NCBI GenBank assembly: GCA_937136455.1
Contig: CAKZOO010000160.1
Coordinates: forward strand, 1-64,000
Source of the DNA: an uncultured Flavobacteriaceae bacterium
GTDB taxonomy: Bacteria > Bacteroidota > Bacteroidia > Flavobacteriales > Flavobacteriaceae
Reading direction: 5' to 3'
DNA length: 64,000 bases
The translations under genes were made by a program, and so were the position numbers. Below the pieces are notes generated by a model, which saw only the letters and a list, made by a program, of their open reading frames with translations, was not told the origin of the DNA and did not search any database. Position 1 is the first letter of the stretch, and every line of letters starts with the position of its first letter. Of this stretch, positions 34,249 through 41,938 are shown piece by piece.

Positions 34249-34574
34249 TTGCGGACACTCGCTAATTGCAGGGATACGCCGACCATGCTGGCGTCTTGGC
34301 GCACGAGGCTGTGTGATATTTTGAGCCGGTCAGCTATTTCACGCCCGGTTAATCCGGCTTGTGCCAGCTCCCCGACCTTTTTGCGGCGCTCCAATGTTTC
34401 ACGCTTGTGCTTAGGCGGATTGACGGAAACGACATACCCGTTTCTCATCGGGTTTTCGATCTTCAAGTGATGTTCACCCTTCCAGCTATCATCGCTGCGG
34501 TCGTGTTCCGTTTCTGTCTTGACCAGCGGTCGCATAACGGGTGGCCGTCCAAGTTTTTCAGAGTCGTAAAGCAT
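34245..34574 (-). CDS. Helix-turn-helix protein upstream of dnaB
   Basis: 109 residues. The C-terminal part (RRKKVGELAQAGLTGREIAD, RLKISHSLVRQD) is a clear helix-turn-helix. The N-terminal half is polar and unstructured. It overlaps the DnaB start by four bases. It may regulate the block or bind the origin. Confidence 0.65.
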   Translation of the reverse strand: MLYDSEKLGRPPVMRPLVKTETEHDRSDDSWKGEHHLKIENPMRNGYVVSVNPPKHKRETLERRKKVGELAQAGLTGREIADRLKISHSLVRQDASMVGVSLQLASVRK

Positions 34575-34577
34575 GTT

Positions 34578-35171
34578 CTATCCTTTCAATTCTGCCAGCA
34601 AATCAATGGTTCCGCCCCATTGCTGTGCCATCGCTTTCGCTATGCCGTCGAATGTCCGACTGCGTTCTTTCCACCGATCAGGGCCAGGTGCCATTCTGTG
34701 CACTCGCGCCTCCCTGCCATCGACAACTTTTGTGGGGGTAAGGCGCGGCAGACCCTTGAGCCATAAACACGTCGCCTTGGTTTCGCCGTGTCCGTATTGC
34801 CAGGGCTGAATTGTTTGATCCGGCTTTCGCCACATGCTGGACATGATACAAACCGGGTTTTCTATGGCGACCATAGGAATATCGGACTTCGCCAACGTCA
34901 TGAAAAAACTGACCGCCGCTTGCTGCCTTCCGTCCATGCGCTTTGCCGCAAAGTGACGCGCCCCGCTAACGCTCAAGTGCGTGCACGGTGGATGGGCAAT
35001 CATCAAATCCCAAGGGTAATCCAAAACGTCCCTTACATCGCCTTGATAGTGCTGACCTGGGGCTTCGGTAGGCAACAAATCGCAAGACATTGCGTCGTGA
35101 CCTAGCGCCGTGAAAGCGTCACGTACCGCGCCGGAGTGCTCGCAGGCCACCAAAACACGAAGAGCCTCCAC
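34578..35171 (-). CDS. Phage DNA methyltransferase (cytosine-C5 type)
   Basis: 197 residues. Motif I-like VLVACEHSGAVRDAF binds S-adenosylmethionine. DLMIAHPPCTHLSVSGARHF has the PPC catalytic motif IV (61-63), and AIENPV is the motif VI-like ENP. This short class of cytosine-5 methyltransferase is common in phages with no restriction partner and protects phage DNA. Target-recognition sequence is short, so specificity cannot be read. Confidence 0.78.
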   Translation of the reverse strand: MEALRVLVACEHSGAVRDAFTALGHDAMSCDLLPTEAPGQHYQGDVRDVLDYPWDLMIAHPPCTHLSVSGARHFAAKRMDGRQQAAVSFFMTLAKSDIPMVAIENPVCIMSSMWRKPDQTIQPWQYGHGETKATCLWLKGLPRLTPTKVVDGREARVHRMAPGPDRWKERSRTFDGIAKAMAQQWGGTIDLLAELKG

Positions 35172-35172
35172 G

Positions 35173-35985
35173 TCAGTACCCCGCCGTCATAGCGCGAGCA
35201 CGGCGAACCATGTCGGATACGGGCCGTTCAGTTGCCTCTTGCAGTTCCGGATCGTTCCATCGCTCATCGTTGAGCCAGCCTTGAGGGTGTTTGGCGTGTG
35301 GCCTGAAATCACCCGGCTTGCATGGCTCTTTCAGCCAAGTCGCGTATCTACCCGCCGCCGAAATGATCTTTTCCGGCAGATCCTTTTTGATCGCCTTGTC
35401 CCATGCTTTTCGGGCAGCGGGCTTGCCTGCCTTTTTCGGGTATGCTTGCCAAAACCGATCAAAATCCGCGTCAGCTTTTTCTTTGCTTTGGTTTTCTTTT
35501 TTTGAACAAGGAATCTCTGAGGTTTCCGTCTCTGAGTCCTGTTGTTCTTTTTCTGAGAAAAGAGACAAAGCGCATTCTTGCGCGCTAGGTTCTTCTTGGT
35601 TCAAAACAGGTTCTATATAGGGGGTCTCATCCGTGAGACCTTTGCCCCCCCCAATTTGAGACCTTTGCTCATCCGAAATGAGACCTTTGCCCCCCGTCTC
35701 AATTTGAGACCTTTGCTCCATATGAAGGTCATATTGTGACGGAGCGCGCCCCCCAAAATCACGCCCCTGAGCGACACGCGTGACATAACCCATTTCCTCA
35801 AGGTAGCCCAAATGCCGAAGCAAAGAGGCCCGAGACATTTCACAGTCGTCAGCCAGCAAAGACAGCCGAGGGTTGCATTGCCCCGTGTCCTTATTGTGCC
35901 GTTCGGCAAGCTGGATCAGGACGATCTTTGTGGACGGCTTGAGGCCCTTGACGTTCGCCGCCCATATCAATGCAATTGCGCTCAT
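35173..35985 (-). CDS. Replication initiator (lambda O / DnaT-like) with internal repeats
   Basis: 270 residues. N-terminal winged helix (IALIWAANVKGLKPSTKIVL; EMSRASLLRHLGYLEEMGYV), a variable charged middle, then a conserved DFDRFWQAYPKKAGKPAARK segment typical of phage replication proteins. The middle contains the DNA iterons noted separately. It precedes the methyltransferase and DnaB. By analogy with lambda O, it binds iterons inside its own gene and loads the helicase. Confidence 0.75.
   Translation of the reverse strand: MSAIALIWAANVKGLKPSTKIVLIQLAERHNKDTGQCNPRLSLLADDCEMSRASLLRHLGYLEEMGYVTRVAQGRDFGGRAPSQYDLHMEQRSQIETGGKGLISDEQRSQIGGGKGLTDETPYIEPVLNQEEPSAQECALSLFSEKEQQDSETETSEIPCSKKENQSKEKADADFDRFWQAYPKKAGKPAARKAWDKAIKKDLPEKIISAAGRYATWLKEPCKPGDFRPHAKHPQGWLNDERWNDPELQEATERPVSDMVRRARAMTAGY
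35634..35716. other. Candidate replication origin: four iterons inside the initiator gene
   Basis: TGAGACCTTTGC occurs at 35,634, 35,657, 35,679 and 35,705. The copies fall in two different reading frames, reading as GKGL in two and as EQRSQ in the other two. That argues the DNA sequence rather than the protein is conserved. Iterons inside the O gene are how the lambda origin is built. Confidence 0.7.
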
Positions 35986-36179
35986 ACCGCCGCCCTTTCA
36001 GGAAAAACGGTTGCTCTGGCATCTGGAAAGACACGTGCCAATTCGCCGGATGCTCTCATACCCCTGACAAGAAATCGCACGTCCTCGACCTCCATTTTGA
36101 TTTTGATCCCAATGTCCTCGACGCCGAACCCATCTTGCAGCAAGTCCAGAATCCGTTTCCGTGTTCTATTCCCGGCCAT
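35982..36179 (-). CDS. Small helix-turn-helix-like protein
   Basis: 65 residues from ATG 36179 (MAGNRTRKRILDLLQDGFGV). Its ATG overlaps the resolvase stop (ATGA), which fixes the start. Two short helices and a strand suggest a winged-helix fold. Role unknown. Confidence 0.6.
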   Translation of the reverse strand: MAGNRTRKRILDLLQDGFGVEDIGIKIKMEVEDVRFLVRGMRASGELARVFPDARATVFPERAAV

Positions 36180-36739
36180 CAGATCAACCCTCCAACTGTT
36201 TTTGCTTGATACTTCGGGGCATACGTTGCGCACGCCCAATCCCAGAGCGCCAAGGCGTCGGAACAATCCAAATCATCGACCTGCCACCCCAGAAGACGGC
36301 AGCGATCCGCCACCACTTCTTTGATTGCCAGTTTGGCCTTGGCGGGCTTCATCTTGGGGAAGTCCCGAGCCGTCATAGCCTTGCCGATGAAATGTTTTCG
36401 TACCGTACTTGGGTACACGACACCCGGAATCTTGACGCCCCTGTTGAACGCACAGCCCCGGACACATGCGACAAGCCCGATCAGGTAGGCAGAGGCGTTC
36501 TGCCCGCCTATGGGTGCCTCTATGACGATCAAATCCGGGTTGTGCGTCACTATCAGGCCGTGCGTCAGTTTTAAGACGTTTGAAAACCGCCTGTTGTCCA
36601 GCGCTTGCTTGTCAGCCGGAGAAAGGCGCCCGCGTTCAGGTGCCTCACCAAGATTGACAGACCATGCCTTGGGATCACCGCTGGACGAACCAACGGCAAT
36701 CCCTGTTTGAGTTGCGATATCCAAGGCGAGGATCTTCAC
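36179..36739 (-). CDS. RuvC-like Holliday junction resolvase
   Basis: 186 residues with the RNase H-fold acidic set of RuvC: Asp7 in ILALDIATQTG, Glu74 in LIVIEAPIGG, and late Asp residues in DDLDCSDALALWDWA. It would cut branched DNA before packaging or during recombination. It is coupled to both neighbours by short overlaps within the replication block. Confidence 0.85.
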   Translation of the reverse strand: MKILALDIATQTGIAVGSSSGDPKAWSVNLGEAPERGRLSPADKQALDNRRFSNVLKLTHGLIVTHNPDLIVIEAPIGGQNASAYLIGLVACVRGCAFNRGVKIPGVVYPSTVRKHFIGKAMTARDFPKMKPAKAKLAIKEVVADRCRLLGWQVDDLDCSDALALWDWACATYAPKYQAKTVGGLI

Positions 36740-37215
36740 CCCGCCTCACCCCCGAACGACAGCGGCGTCACGACATTGCTCTCGTCGTCCAAGTCCGCAG
36801 CGTCGTCGTCAAAGGCTTCGGTGTCCGCGTCCAGTTCTTCATCCGGATCAGCCTCGCCAACACCGCCGGCATCTTCTTCTGGCTCGCCAAGGTCCATTTC
36901 AGCCGTTCCCTGACCACCGACATGGTTCTTGACCATCGGCAACAGCACCTCCATCGACCGGATGATATCCATCGCCTTGTGCTGGCCGTCTTTCTTGTCC
37001 ATCGTTTTCACGATCACGCTGGCCCACTGGTACGCCTTTGAATTGACGCCGGTATCTTCAAGAAATTCAGTGACCTTAGCCGCGCTCTCGCTGGCATCGG
37101 ACGAACGGGCGTGCTGTTCTTTGGCCCGGTCAAGAATTTGCTGGATCAGATCGTCATGCTCGACGGAAGGTCCGTCAAACGCCTCACGCACTGCTGCGCC
37201 CTCAGATTTAGCCAT
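36736..37215 (-). CDS. Acidic protein of the replication block
   Basis: 159 residues from ATG 37215, which follows AAAGGAG by seven bases; the longer frame upstream is not used. The helical N-terminal half (SVEHDDLIQQILDRAKEQHA; YQWASVIVKTMDKKD) is followed by a strongly acidic Asp/Glu tail. Acidic tails like this occur in single-strand binding and recombination mediators, but no family is recognised. Confidence 0.65.
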   Translation of the reverse strand: MAKSEGAAVREAFDGPSVEHDDLIQQILDRAKEQHARSSDASESAAKVTEFLEDTGVNSKAYQWASVIVKTMDKKDGQHKAMDIIRSMEVLLPMVKNHVGGQGTAEMDLGEPEEDAGGVGEADPDEELDADTEAFDDDAADLDDESNVVTPLSFGGEAG

Positions 37216-37360
37216 GGTTATCTCCTTTGTGGCTTGGGTGCCGGATCTGGCTCCGGCGGGCCCCTGATGGTGACATTTTCCACCTATGCACCCGTTCCCA
37301 CTCTTGCATGTCACCGTCTCAGCCTCGCGGGGCGGCTGTGAAAGTTGTGGGAGGGTATGG

Positions 37361-37388
37361 AAAAGGGCGACGGATTATTCCGCCGCCC
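37361..37388 (-). terminator. Rho-independent terminator of the repressor gene
   Basis: On the minus strand a ten-pair stem with one mismatch (arms 37,379-37,388 and 37,365-37,374, loop ATAA) is followed by TTTT. It overlaps the repressor stop codon, which lies in the loop. Confidence 0.75.
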
Positions 37389-37614
37389 CTTGAAAGCTGT
37401 CTTCTGGAAAAAAGTCAGACGCGCTCAAGTCAACATTCAAACGCTTCGCCGCCGCGACAACCTCGACCTGCTTGTCAGAGGGGATCAAGCCACCAGTGCC
37501 ACCCCGCTCCTTTTCATATGTCCACTTGTAGACACCGGGCGTTTGCATTCCGATCGCTTCGGCCAGCACCCTTACGCCGCCGAATTTTTTTATTACTTTC
37601 TGTGCTGGATTCAT
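37375..37614 (-). CDS. Cro/CI-like repressor (YdaS type helix-turn-helix)
   Basis: 79 residues from ATG 37614, with GAGG six bases upstream. It reads VIKKFGGVRVLAEAIGMQTP then GVYKWTYEKERGGTGGLIPS, a Cro-like helix-turn-helix of the YdaS group. It is transcribed alone, ends in its own terminator, and diverges from the rightward block across a ~130-base AT-rich gap. This makes it a good candidate for the switch between the two blocks. Confidence 0.72.
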   Translation of the reverse strand: MNPAQKVIKKFGGVRVLAEAIGMQTPGVYKWTYEKERGGTGGLIPSDKQVEVVAAAKRLNVDLSASDFFPEDSFQGAAE

Positions 37615-37747
37615 TTGTGCCTCACTTTCACTATGAACACATTCCACACAAGAATAGTTTTTGCAATTGTTTTTGTTCTTATCCGGATTTTTCCGTTGCA
37701 ATATGATTTCCGGTATGGAATAGTCCACGAAAGTAATCGGAGGCGAC
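37615..37747. promoter_or_regulatory. Divergent promoter and operator region
   Basis: An AT-rich gap (TTTTTGCAATTGTTTTTGTT near 37,658) between the repressor and the first rightward gene. TTGCAA appears twice (near 37,661 and 37,697). No single promoter is certain, but its divergent place next to a Cro-like gene makes it the likely operator. Confidence 0.45.
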
Positions 37748-37894
37748 ATGACCGACATAGTAGATCACAGCGACTTTTGCAGAAAGTGCCTCAACACCGG
37801 AATTTACGGTGACGAGGAGTGCTTTTACTGCCGAGGCACAGGATCGCGCACCGTGCTGGTCGCGCCGTCACCGCAGGAAAGAGGTGGCCAATGA
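37748..37894 (+). CDS. 48-residue zinc-ribbon-like protein
   Basis: ATG 37748 follows GGAGGC closely. Product MTDIVDHSDFCRKCLNTGIY then GDEECFYCRGTG, with two CxxC pairs as in a small zinc ribbon. Its TGA overlaps the next ATG. It is the first gene of the rightward block. Confidence 0.6.
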   Translation: MTDIVDHSDFCRKCLNTGIYGDEECFYCRGTGSRTVLVAPSPQERGGQ

Positions 37895-38250
37895 CCCGCC
37901 TTGCATACCTTGCCGCACTTATCGCAGCCCCCGCTTTTGCCGCTGAATACCCGTCACGGATAGAGGCCATAGGCTTCGGCGGGGATAGCATCGAAATCGT
38001 CGCTGATGGGCCACACAGGGCCACGGTACGCTATACCAACAGCGCCGCCATGAACAGCGCGCCGGGCAATATCACAATCCAGATCGGTAATATCATCGTT
38101 GACGTGGTGATTGATATCGGAAGCCGGGACGAAGGCAACAAAGAGCGCGCCGCAATCCAGCCGCGTGATGGCTTTATCTCGATCCCAACCGAGGCGTGGG
38201 CAGAGGACGGGGAAACGGTGACATTCATCGTTACCCTGCCGATGTTCTGA
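37891..38250 (+). CDS. Exported protein with cleavable signal peptide
   Basis: 119 residues from ATG 37891. The first 17 residues (MTRLAYLAALIAAPAFA) are a clean signal peptide with an AFA-AE cleavage site. The mature part is beta-rich (DSIEIVADGPHRATVRYTNS; NITIQIGNIIVDVVIDIGSR). An exported protein among early genes may act in the periplasm, for example in superinfection exclusion. No family recognised. Confidence 0.65.
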   Translation: MTRLAYLAALIAAPAFAAEYPSRIEAIGFGGDSIEIVADGPHRATVRYTNSAAMNSAPGNITIQIGNIIVDVVIDIGSRDEGNKERAAIQPRDGFISIPTEAWAEDGETVTFIVTLPMF

Positions 38251-38459
38251 TGCCCCGCCCCTTTCGCCCCGTTATCGCCGCCTTTGTGGCGTCCTATACA
38301 CCGAATTCTGCACCTGATCGTCATACGGTTGCAGATAGCGCGGGGGCTGTTGTCTCCCCCCAGTTACCGGCCCCCGCGCGCCATTGTTTTGAAATAGCAG
38401 ACGCCGAATTTGAGCGCGACTTAGCGCAACGGTATCGCAACGCAGAAGGTGAGATATGA
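38250..38459 (+). CDS. 69-residue unknown protein
   Basis: ATG 38250 overlaps the previous TGA. Product opens MPRPFRPVIAAFVASYTPNS and ends with a charged helix (FERDLAQRYRNAEGEI). Coupled at both ends; no function readable. Confidence 0.5.
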   Translation: MPRPFRPVIAAFVASYTPNSAPDRHTVADSAGAVVSPQLPAPARHCFEIADAEFERDLAQRYRNAEGEI

Positions 38460-38668
38460 GCACTTGGAAGCACCCGCCCCGCAAGAAGCCTCAGTTTCGA
38501 TTGAGTTGGTGGATTATTATCGGTGTCACGCTGTTCTACTCCATCATTTGCGCCTGGATCATCGGCAGCATCAGAGACGCCGATCTGATCGAAGCCGCAC
38601 ACATTGGTGATTTCATCATTGATCTTGCCACCCCGCAACACCCCGACTGTCCAACAAAAGGATGCTGA
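38456..38668 (+). CDS. Single-helix membrane protein
   Basis: 70 residues: basic N terminus, one transmembrane helix (LSWWIIIGVTLFYSIICAWI, residues ~16-35), then a polar end. Coupled to the previous gene by a four-base overlap. Inner-membrane protein of unknown role. Confidence 0.6.
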   Translation: MSTWKHPPRKKPQFRLSWWIIIGVTLFYSIICAWIIGSIRDADLIEAAHIGDFIIDLATPQHPDCPTKGC

Positions 38669-38671
38669 CGC

Positions 38672-39088
38672 ATGGATAACTCAACAATTGTACTACTCAT
38701 CAATGACGAATGCCGCGCCGTGGAAGGCGTCTACGAGGAAGGTGGGTCAAAGACGGTTTTCAAGACATTTGACCCAACACTTTCTGTTGACGATTACGCC
38801 GTGGTTCAGTCGTCAACGCGCCACGAAATGACCACCGTTCAGATCACGGCAGTTGATGTTGATATCAACTTTGACACGACAAAGAACCTGAAATGGGTCG
38901 TGCAGAAAATCGACACGTCTTATTTCAACACGATCCTTGCCCAAGAGGCCGAAGCGATTACCGCCGTGCAGGCCGCTGAACGCAAGCGCAAGAAAGCTGA
39001 ACTTCGGAAAAGCCTTATGGCCGATCACGAGGACAGCATTCAAGCGCTCACGATCACCAAGATCGAGGACGGAAGCGTAACAGAATAA
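38672..39088 (+). CDS. Unknown protein of the rightward block
   Basis: 138 residues from ATG 38672. A strand-rich N-terminal half (EMTTVQITAVDVDINFDTTK) is followed by a charged helix (EAITAVQAAERKRKKAELRK). No family recognised. Last gene before a repeat-rich gap. Confidence 0.6.
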   Translation: MDNSTIVLLINDECRAVEGVYEEGGSKTVFKTFDPTLSVDDYAVVQSSTRHEMTTVQITAVDVDINFDTTKNLKWVVQKIDTSYFNTILAQEAEAITAVQAAERKRKKAELRKSLMADHEDSIQALTITKIEDGSVTE

Positions 39089-39134
39089 TTGAATTAGCCG
39101 TGCTCTGGTGACTGACCCCACAGAAGCGGCTCAA

Positions 39135-39160
39135 GCTAAGATCACATGCGTGATCTTAGC
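39135..39160. other. Perfect 11-bp hairpin
   Basis: GCTAAGATCAC pairs with GTGATCTTAGC around ATGC. No T run follows on either strand, so a protein-binding site or RNA stem is more likely than a terminator. Confidence 0.6.
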
Positions 39161-39190
39161 ATCTTGTAAGTGAAGTACTTACTGCGTTCG

Positions 39191-39250
39191 GGGTTACAGG
39201 AACGAAAAGCGCGTGGGGTTGAAAAGTCGAAGCACGCGTTCCTGTAACCC
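39191..39250. other. Perfect 14-bp inverted repeat with inner stem
   Basis: GGGTTACAGGAACG (39,191-39,204) pairs with its exact complement at 39,237-39,250; inside, CGCGTG (39,210-39,215) can pair with CACGCG (39,233-39,238) as an alternative. With the hairpin at 39,135 it fills a gene-free gap before a zinc-ribbon gene. Could be a small RNA, a leader or a recombination site. Confidence 0.55.
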
Positions 39251-39271
39251 GACGAACACAAGGGATTTATC

Positions 39272-39694
39272 ATGGCTCACTGCCCAAAATGCGGAAACAA
39301 CAAACCTACGCGCAGAAGGGCCGGAGAATACTTCTGCCAGCGCTGCGGAATGCTGCCCGGCGTCTTGGGTTTTGACCGATCTGGAACAACGCAAAGAGAG
39401 AGATTTGCGCGCGAGGATGCACATATGATCGACTATTCAAAACTACCATCGCACATGCAGGACGGCGCACGCCTTTACATCGAGAAGGGCATACCGGGCG
39501 GGTCTTTTTTCACCGCAGTGGTTTGCAATGATCTGATGGAGGCTTTCAGGCGCGCAGACGATATCAACAGCGCGCGGATGAAGGAATGGGTCCAGTTTTT
39601 TTATTGGGAGGCTCCTTCTGGGTGCTGGGGAAGTAAAGAGCACCACGACCAGTGGGTATCAAATGGCGGCCTACTCGGCTTGGAGGACGAATAA
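39272..39694 (+). CDS. Zinc-ribbon protein of unknown function
   Basis: 140 residues from ATG 39272, with AAGGGA seven bases upstream. N-terminal zinc ribbon: MAHCPKCGNN...YFCQRCGMLP. The C-terminal ~85 residues are a second unit (MIDYSKLPSHMQDGARLYIE; GGSFFTAVVCNDLMEAF) common as a small free-standing phage protein, so this may be a fusion. Its TAA overlaps the nuclease ATG. Confidence 0.65.
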   Translation: MAHCPKCGNNKPTRRRAGEYFCQRCGMLPGVLGFDRSGTTQRERFAREDAHMIDYSKLPSHMQDGARLYIEKGIPGGSFFTAVVCNDLMEAFRRADDINSARMKEWVQFFYWEAPSGCWGSKEHHDQWVSNGGLLGLEDE

Positions 39695-40680
39695 TGGAAA
39701 TCCGCACGATAGCAGACGACGAGCAGGTGGTGGAACCGGGCGCATACAGAATGAGCATGGACTTATACCATAGCCAGCGTGTGTGCCCGGGACCGTCAGT
39801 GAGCTCTACCGGAATACGCAAGGCCGCGCTGGAAAGCCCTCACGCCTTCTGGAAGTCCTTCGCGGGCAATCCAAACAGGTATCCCGATAAGCCGGTATCT
39901 GACGCTCTGATCCTTGGCCGTGCAGCACACTCTCTGTTGCTTGGAGACGAGGTGTTTGACGACCACTTCATTTACGTGCCGAAGGATGCGCCAAGACGGC
40001 CTACCGCTACGCAGATCAAGGCATTTGAGCGGGATGGGAAATGGTCAGATGCGGCCGCAGAAGGCGCAAAGTTTTGGGAAGCCTTTGACAAAAAGGCAGC
40101 GGGACGCCTGATGCTGAAAGAAGAACAGGTCGAAAAGATATTCCGCATGGCGGACAACCTGAAAGATTGCCCTGATGCCGTCGAGGTTCTGACTTCCGAT
40201 CTGACCGAAATCAGCATGATATGGCAGGACGAGGCGACGGGTCTTTGGGTTAAGTCACGTCCTGACTGCATCCCCTCGAACGGTTATGACGTTGGCGATT
40301 TGAAAACCTTTTCGCCCAAAGGATCCGACCTTCTGCTTTCATGCATGAGAGCGATCACCGACCACGGCTATGCACTTCAAATGGCGCTGGCGATTGAGGG
40401 GGCCGAGCGTGTGTTCGGAGCAACGGCAGAGCGGTGCGCTTTGGTGTTCTGCCAGACCACCGAGCCACACGAGGTCATTCCGGTCCAGATTGACGACGAC
40501 AGCCTGTACTGGGCTCGATGCCTTAACCGGCAAGGGCTGGACCGCATTGCCCACGGGATCAAAACTGGCGAGTGGCCCATGCGATCACCCCAAATCACGA
40601 CCTATTCGTACCCACCATCTATGTCCGGACGGTTTGCCGAAATGCAAATGGACGGTCGCCTTCCAAGCATTGTGAGATAA
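39694..40680 (+). CDS. RecE-like exonuclease (PD-(D/E)XK)
   Basis: 328 residues from ATG 39694. The RecE/PDDEXK_12 pattern is visible: SVSSTGIRKAALESPHAFWK, ALILGRAAHSLLLG, WVKSRPDCIP and the nuclease core YDVGDLKTFS (Asp...Asp-X-Lys), then YALQMALAIEGAE. It would resect double-strand ends for the RecT protein encoded next. The gene is coupled to the zinc-ribbon gene by TAATG. Confidence 0.85.
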   Translation: MEIRTIADDEQVVEPGAYRMSMDLYHSQRVCPGPSVSSTGIRKAALESPHAFWKSFAGNPNRYPDKPVSDALILGRAAHSLLLGDEVFDDHFIYVPKDAPRRPTATQIKAFERDGKWSDAAAEGAKFWEAFDKKAAGRLMLKEEQVEKIFRMADNLKDCPDAVEVLTSDLTEISMIWQDEATGLWVKSRPDCIPSNGYDVGDLKTFSPKGSDLLLSCMRAITDHGYALQMALAIEGAERVFGATAERCALVFCQTTEPHEVIPVQIDDDSLYWARCLNRQGLDRIAHGIKTGEWPMRSPQITTYSYPPSMSGRFAEMQMDGRLPSIVR

Positions 40681-40682
40681 GC

Positions 40683-41687
40683 ATGAACCAAGTAGCAAAC
40701 ACGCAGCAACCAGCGCCTCTCGTGCAATTTAAGCGCGACCTGCAAAGGTCCATTGACGCCGGCGAGTTCGCCCTTCCGAGCACCGTGGACCCGAACGCCT
40801 TCCGGAACGCGGCTATCATCGCCTTCCAGGGGGACGGCGGTATCTATCAATGCACGCCAGAAAGCATATTCAAAGCGCTCCGGGTTCTTGCGGGGGCGGG
40901 GCTGATGCCAGACGGCAGAGAAGCTGCTATCGTCAAGTACGGCACCACGGCCACGGCAATGCCTATGGTCGCAGGGCTTATCAAGGTCGCACGCAACTCC
41001 GGAAAAGTCACCGCTCTTTGGGCTGACGTTGTGTACGAAGGGGAAACCTTGGACACATGGATTGAGGACGGCGAGCCCCGCTTTTCACACAGCACAGCAG
41101 ACGGCAAGCGCATTGACGCAATGGATCGAGGCGGTGAAGTGCGCGGCGCGTTTGCTGTTGCCAAGATGAAGGACGGCACGATCGACTTTCAGCCCATGTC
41201 AAAGTCAGAGATTGAAAAGCGGCGGCGGGCCAGTGCGACACAAAAGGGCGAAAAGCCAACGGGCATTTGGGCGCAGTGGTACGAGGAAATGGCCAAGAAA
41301 ACGGTGATCCGAAACCTTGCCAAGCGCTTGCCCATGTCCACTGAGGACATTGACCGGATCATGAAGGAGCAGGAGCCGCCTGAGTTGCGCGATGTGACGC
41401 CAGAACGCGAAGACAGGCCAAACCTAGCACAGCAGATTGCATCCGGACCCGAGGAACCACACGACGCGGTGACGGGGGAAGTTCTGGACGCCGAACCAGC
41501 GCAGGATGCCGATCTGGACGAAAGCAAGGTCGATCCGTTCTCGGATGAATACACCGAAGGGGTGAAGGCTCACAGCGCGGGCATGAAGGAGAAGATGAAC
41601 CCCCACGAGCCGGGATCCGAACAGTGGAACAACTGGCTTGGTGGGTTCCGCTTTGCCTTGGATAACGTGAAGGGAGACGGGCAGTGA
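40683..41687 (+). CDS. recT: RecT single-strand annealing protein with RMF-like tail
   Basis: 334 residues from ATG 40683, two bases after the nuclease stop. The RecT core shows IYQCTPESIFKALRVLAGAG, YGTTATAMPMVAGLIKVARN and KKTVIRNLAKRLPMS. The C-terminal ~45 residues (YTEGVKAHSAGMKEKMNPHE and WNNWLGGFRFAL) resemble the ribosome-modulation-factor/CrpP motif. RecE and RecT together form a phage annealing recombination system. The RMF-like tail is unusual and may be a separate module. Confidence 0.88.
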   Translation: MNQVANTQQPAPLVQFKRDLQRSIDAGEFALPSTVDPNAFRNAAIIAFQGDGGIYQCTPESIFKALRVLAGAGLMPDGREAAIVKYGTTATAMPMVAGLIKVARNSGKVTALWADVVYEGETLDTWIEDGEPRFSHSTADGKRIDAMDRGGEVRGAFAVAKMKDGTIDFQPMSKSEIEKRRRASATQKGEKPTGIWAQWYEEMAKKTVIRNLAKRLPMSTEDIDRIMKEQEPPELRDVTPEREDRPNLAQQIASGPEEPHDAVTGEVLDAEPAQDADLDESKVDPFSDEYTEGVKAHSAGMKEKMNPHEPGSEQWNNWLGGFRFALDNVKGDGQ

Positions 41688-41938
41688 CCATTAAGACAAT
41701 TGACACCTATGACACCGAGGGGCTGTTTGTCGTGATCCGTGAAGGAAGGAACCAAGCCCCAATGATTATGGAGACCGAGGGCGAATTTTCCAGCTTTGAG
41801 GCGGCGCAAGATCGAGCGAAGCGGTCAGGACCGATCCGCGTCTGCGTATGCCGCGTGATCCCGGTTTCAGGCAACGAGTTGTTGCCGCTCGACATGATGC
41901 GGATGCAGCCAAAGCCAGAAGACAAGGAGCCATTTTAA
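41684..41938 (+). CDS. Small unknown protein
   Basis: 84 residues from GTG 41684, which overlaps the RecT stop (GTGA). It has a compact alpha/beta pattern (GLFVVIREGRNQAPMIMETE; SSFEAAQDRAKRSG). Coupled to both neighbours. No family recognised. Confidence 0.6.
   Translation: MTIKTIDTYDTEGLFVVIREGRNQAPMIMETEGEFSSFEAAQDRAKRSGPIRVCVCRVIPVSGNELLPLDMMRMQPKPEDKEPF

Noticed and set aside
36736..37314. Longer version of the acidic protein with a Cys-rich N terminus
   Set aside because: The ATG at 37,215 has a near-perfect AAAGGAG; the GTG at 37,314 has none.
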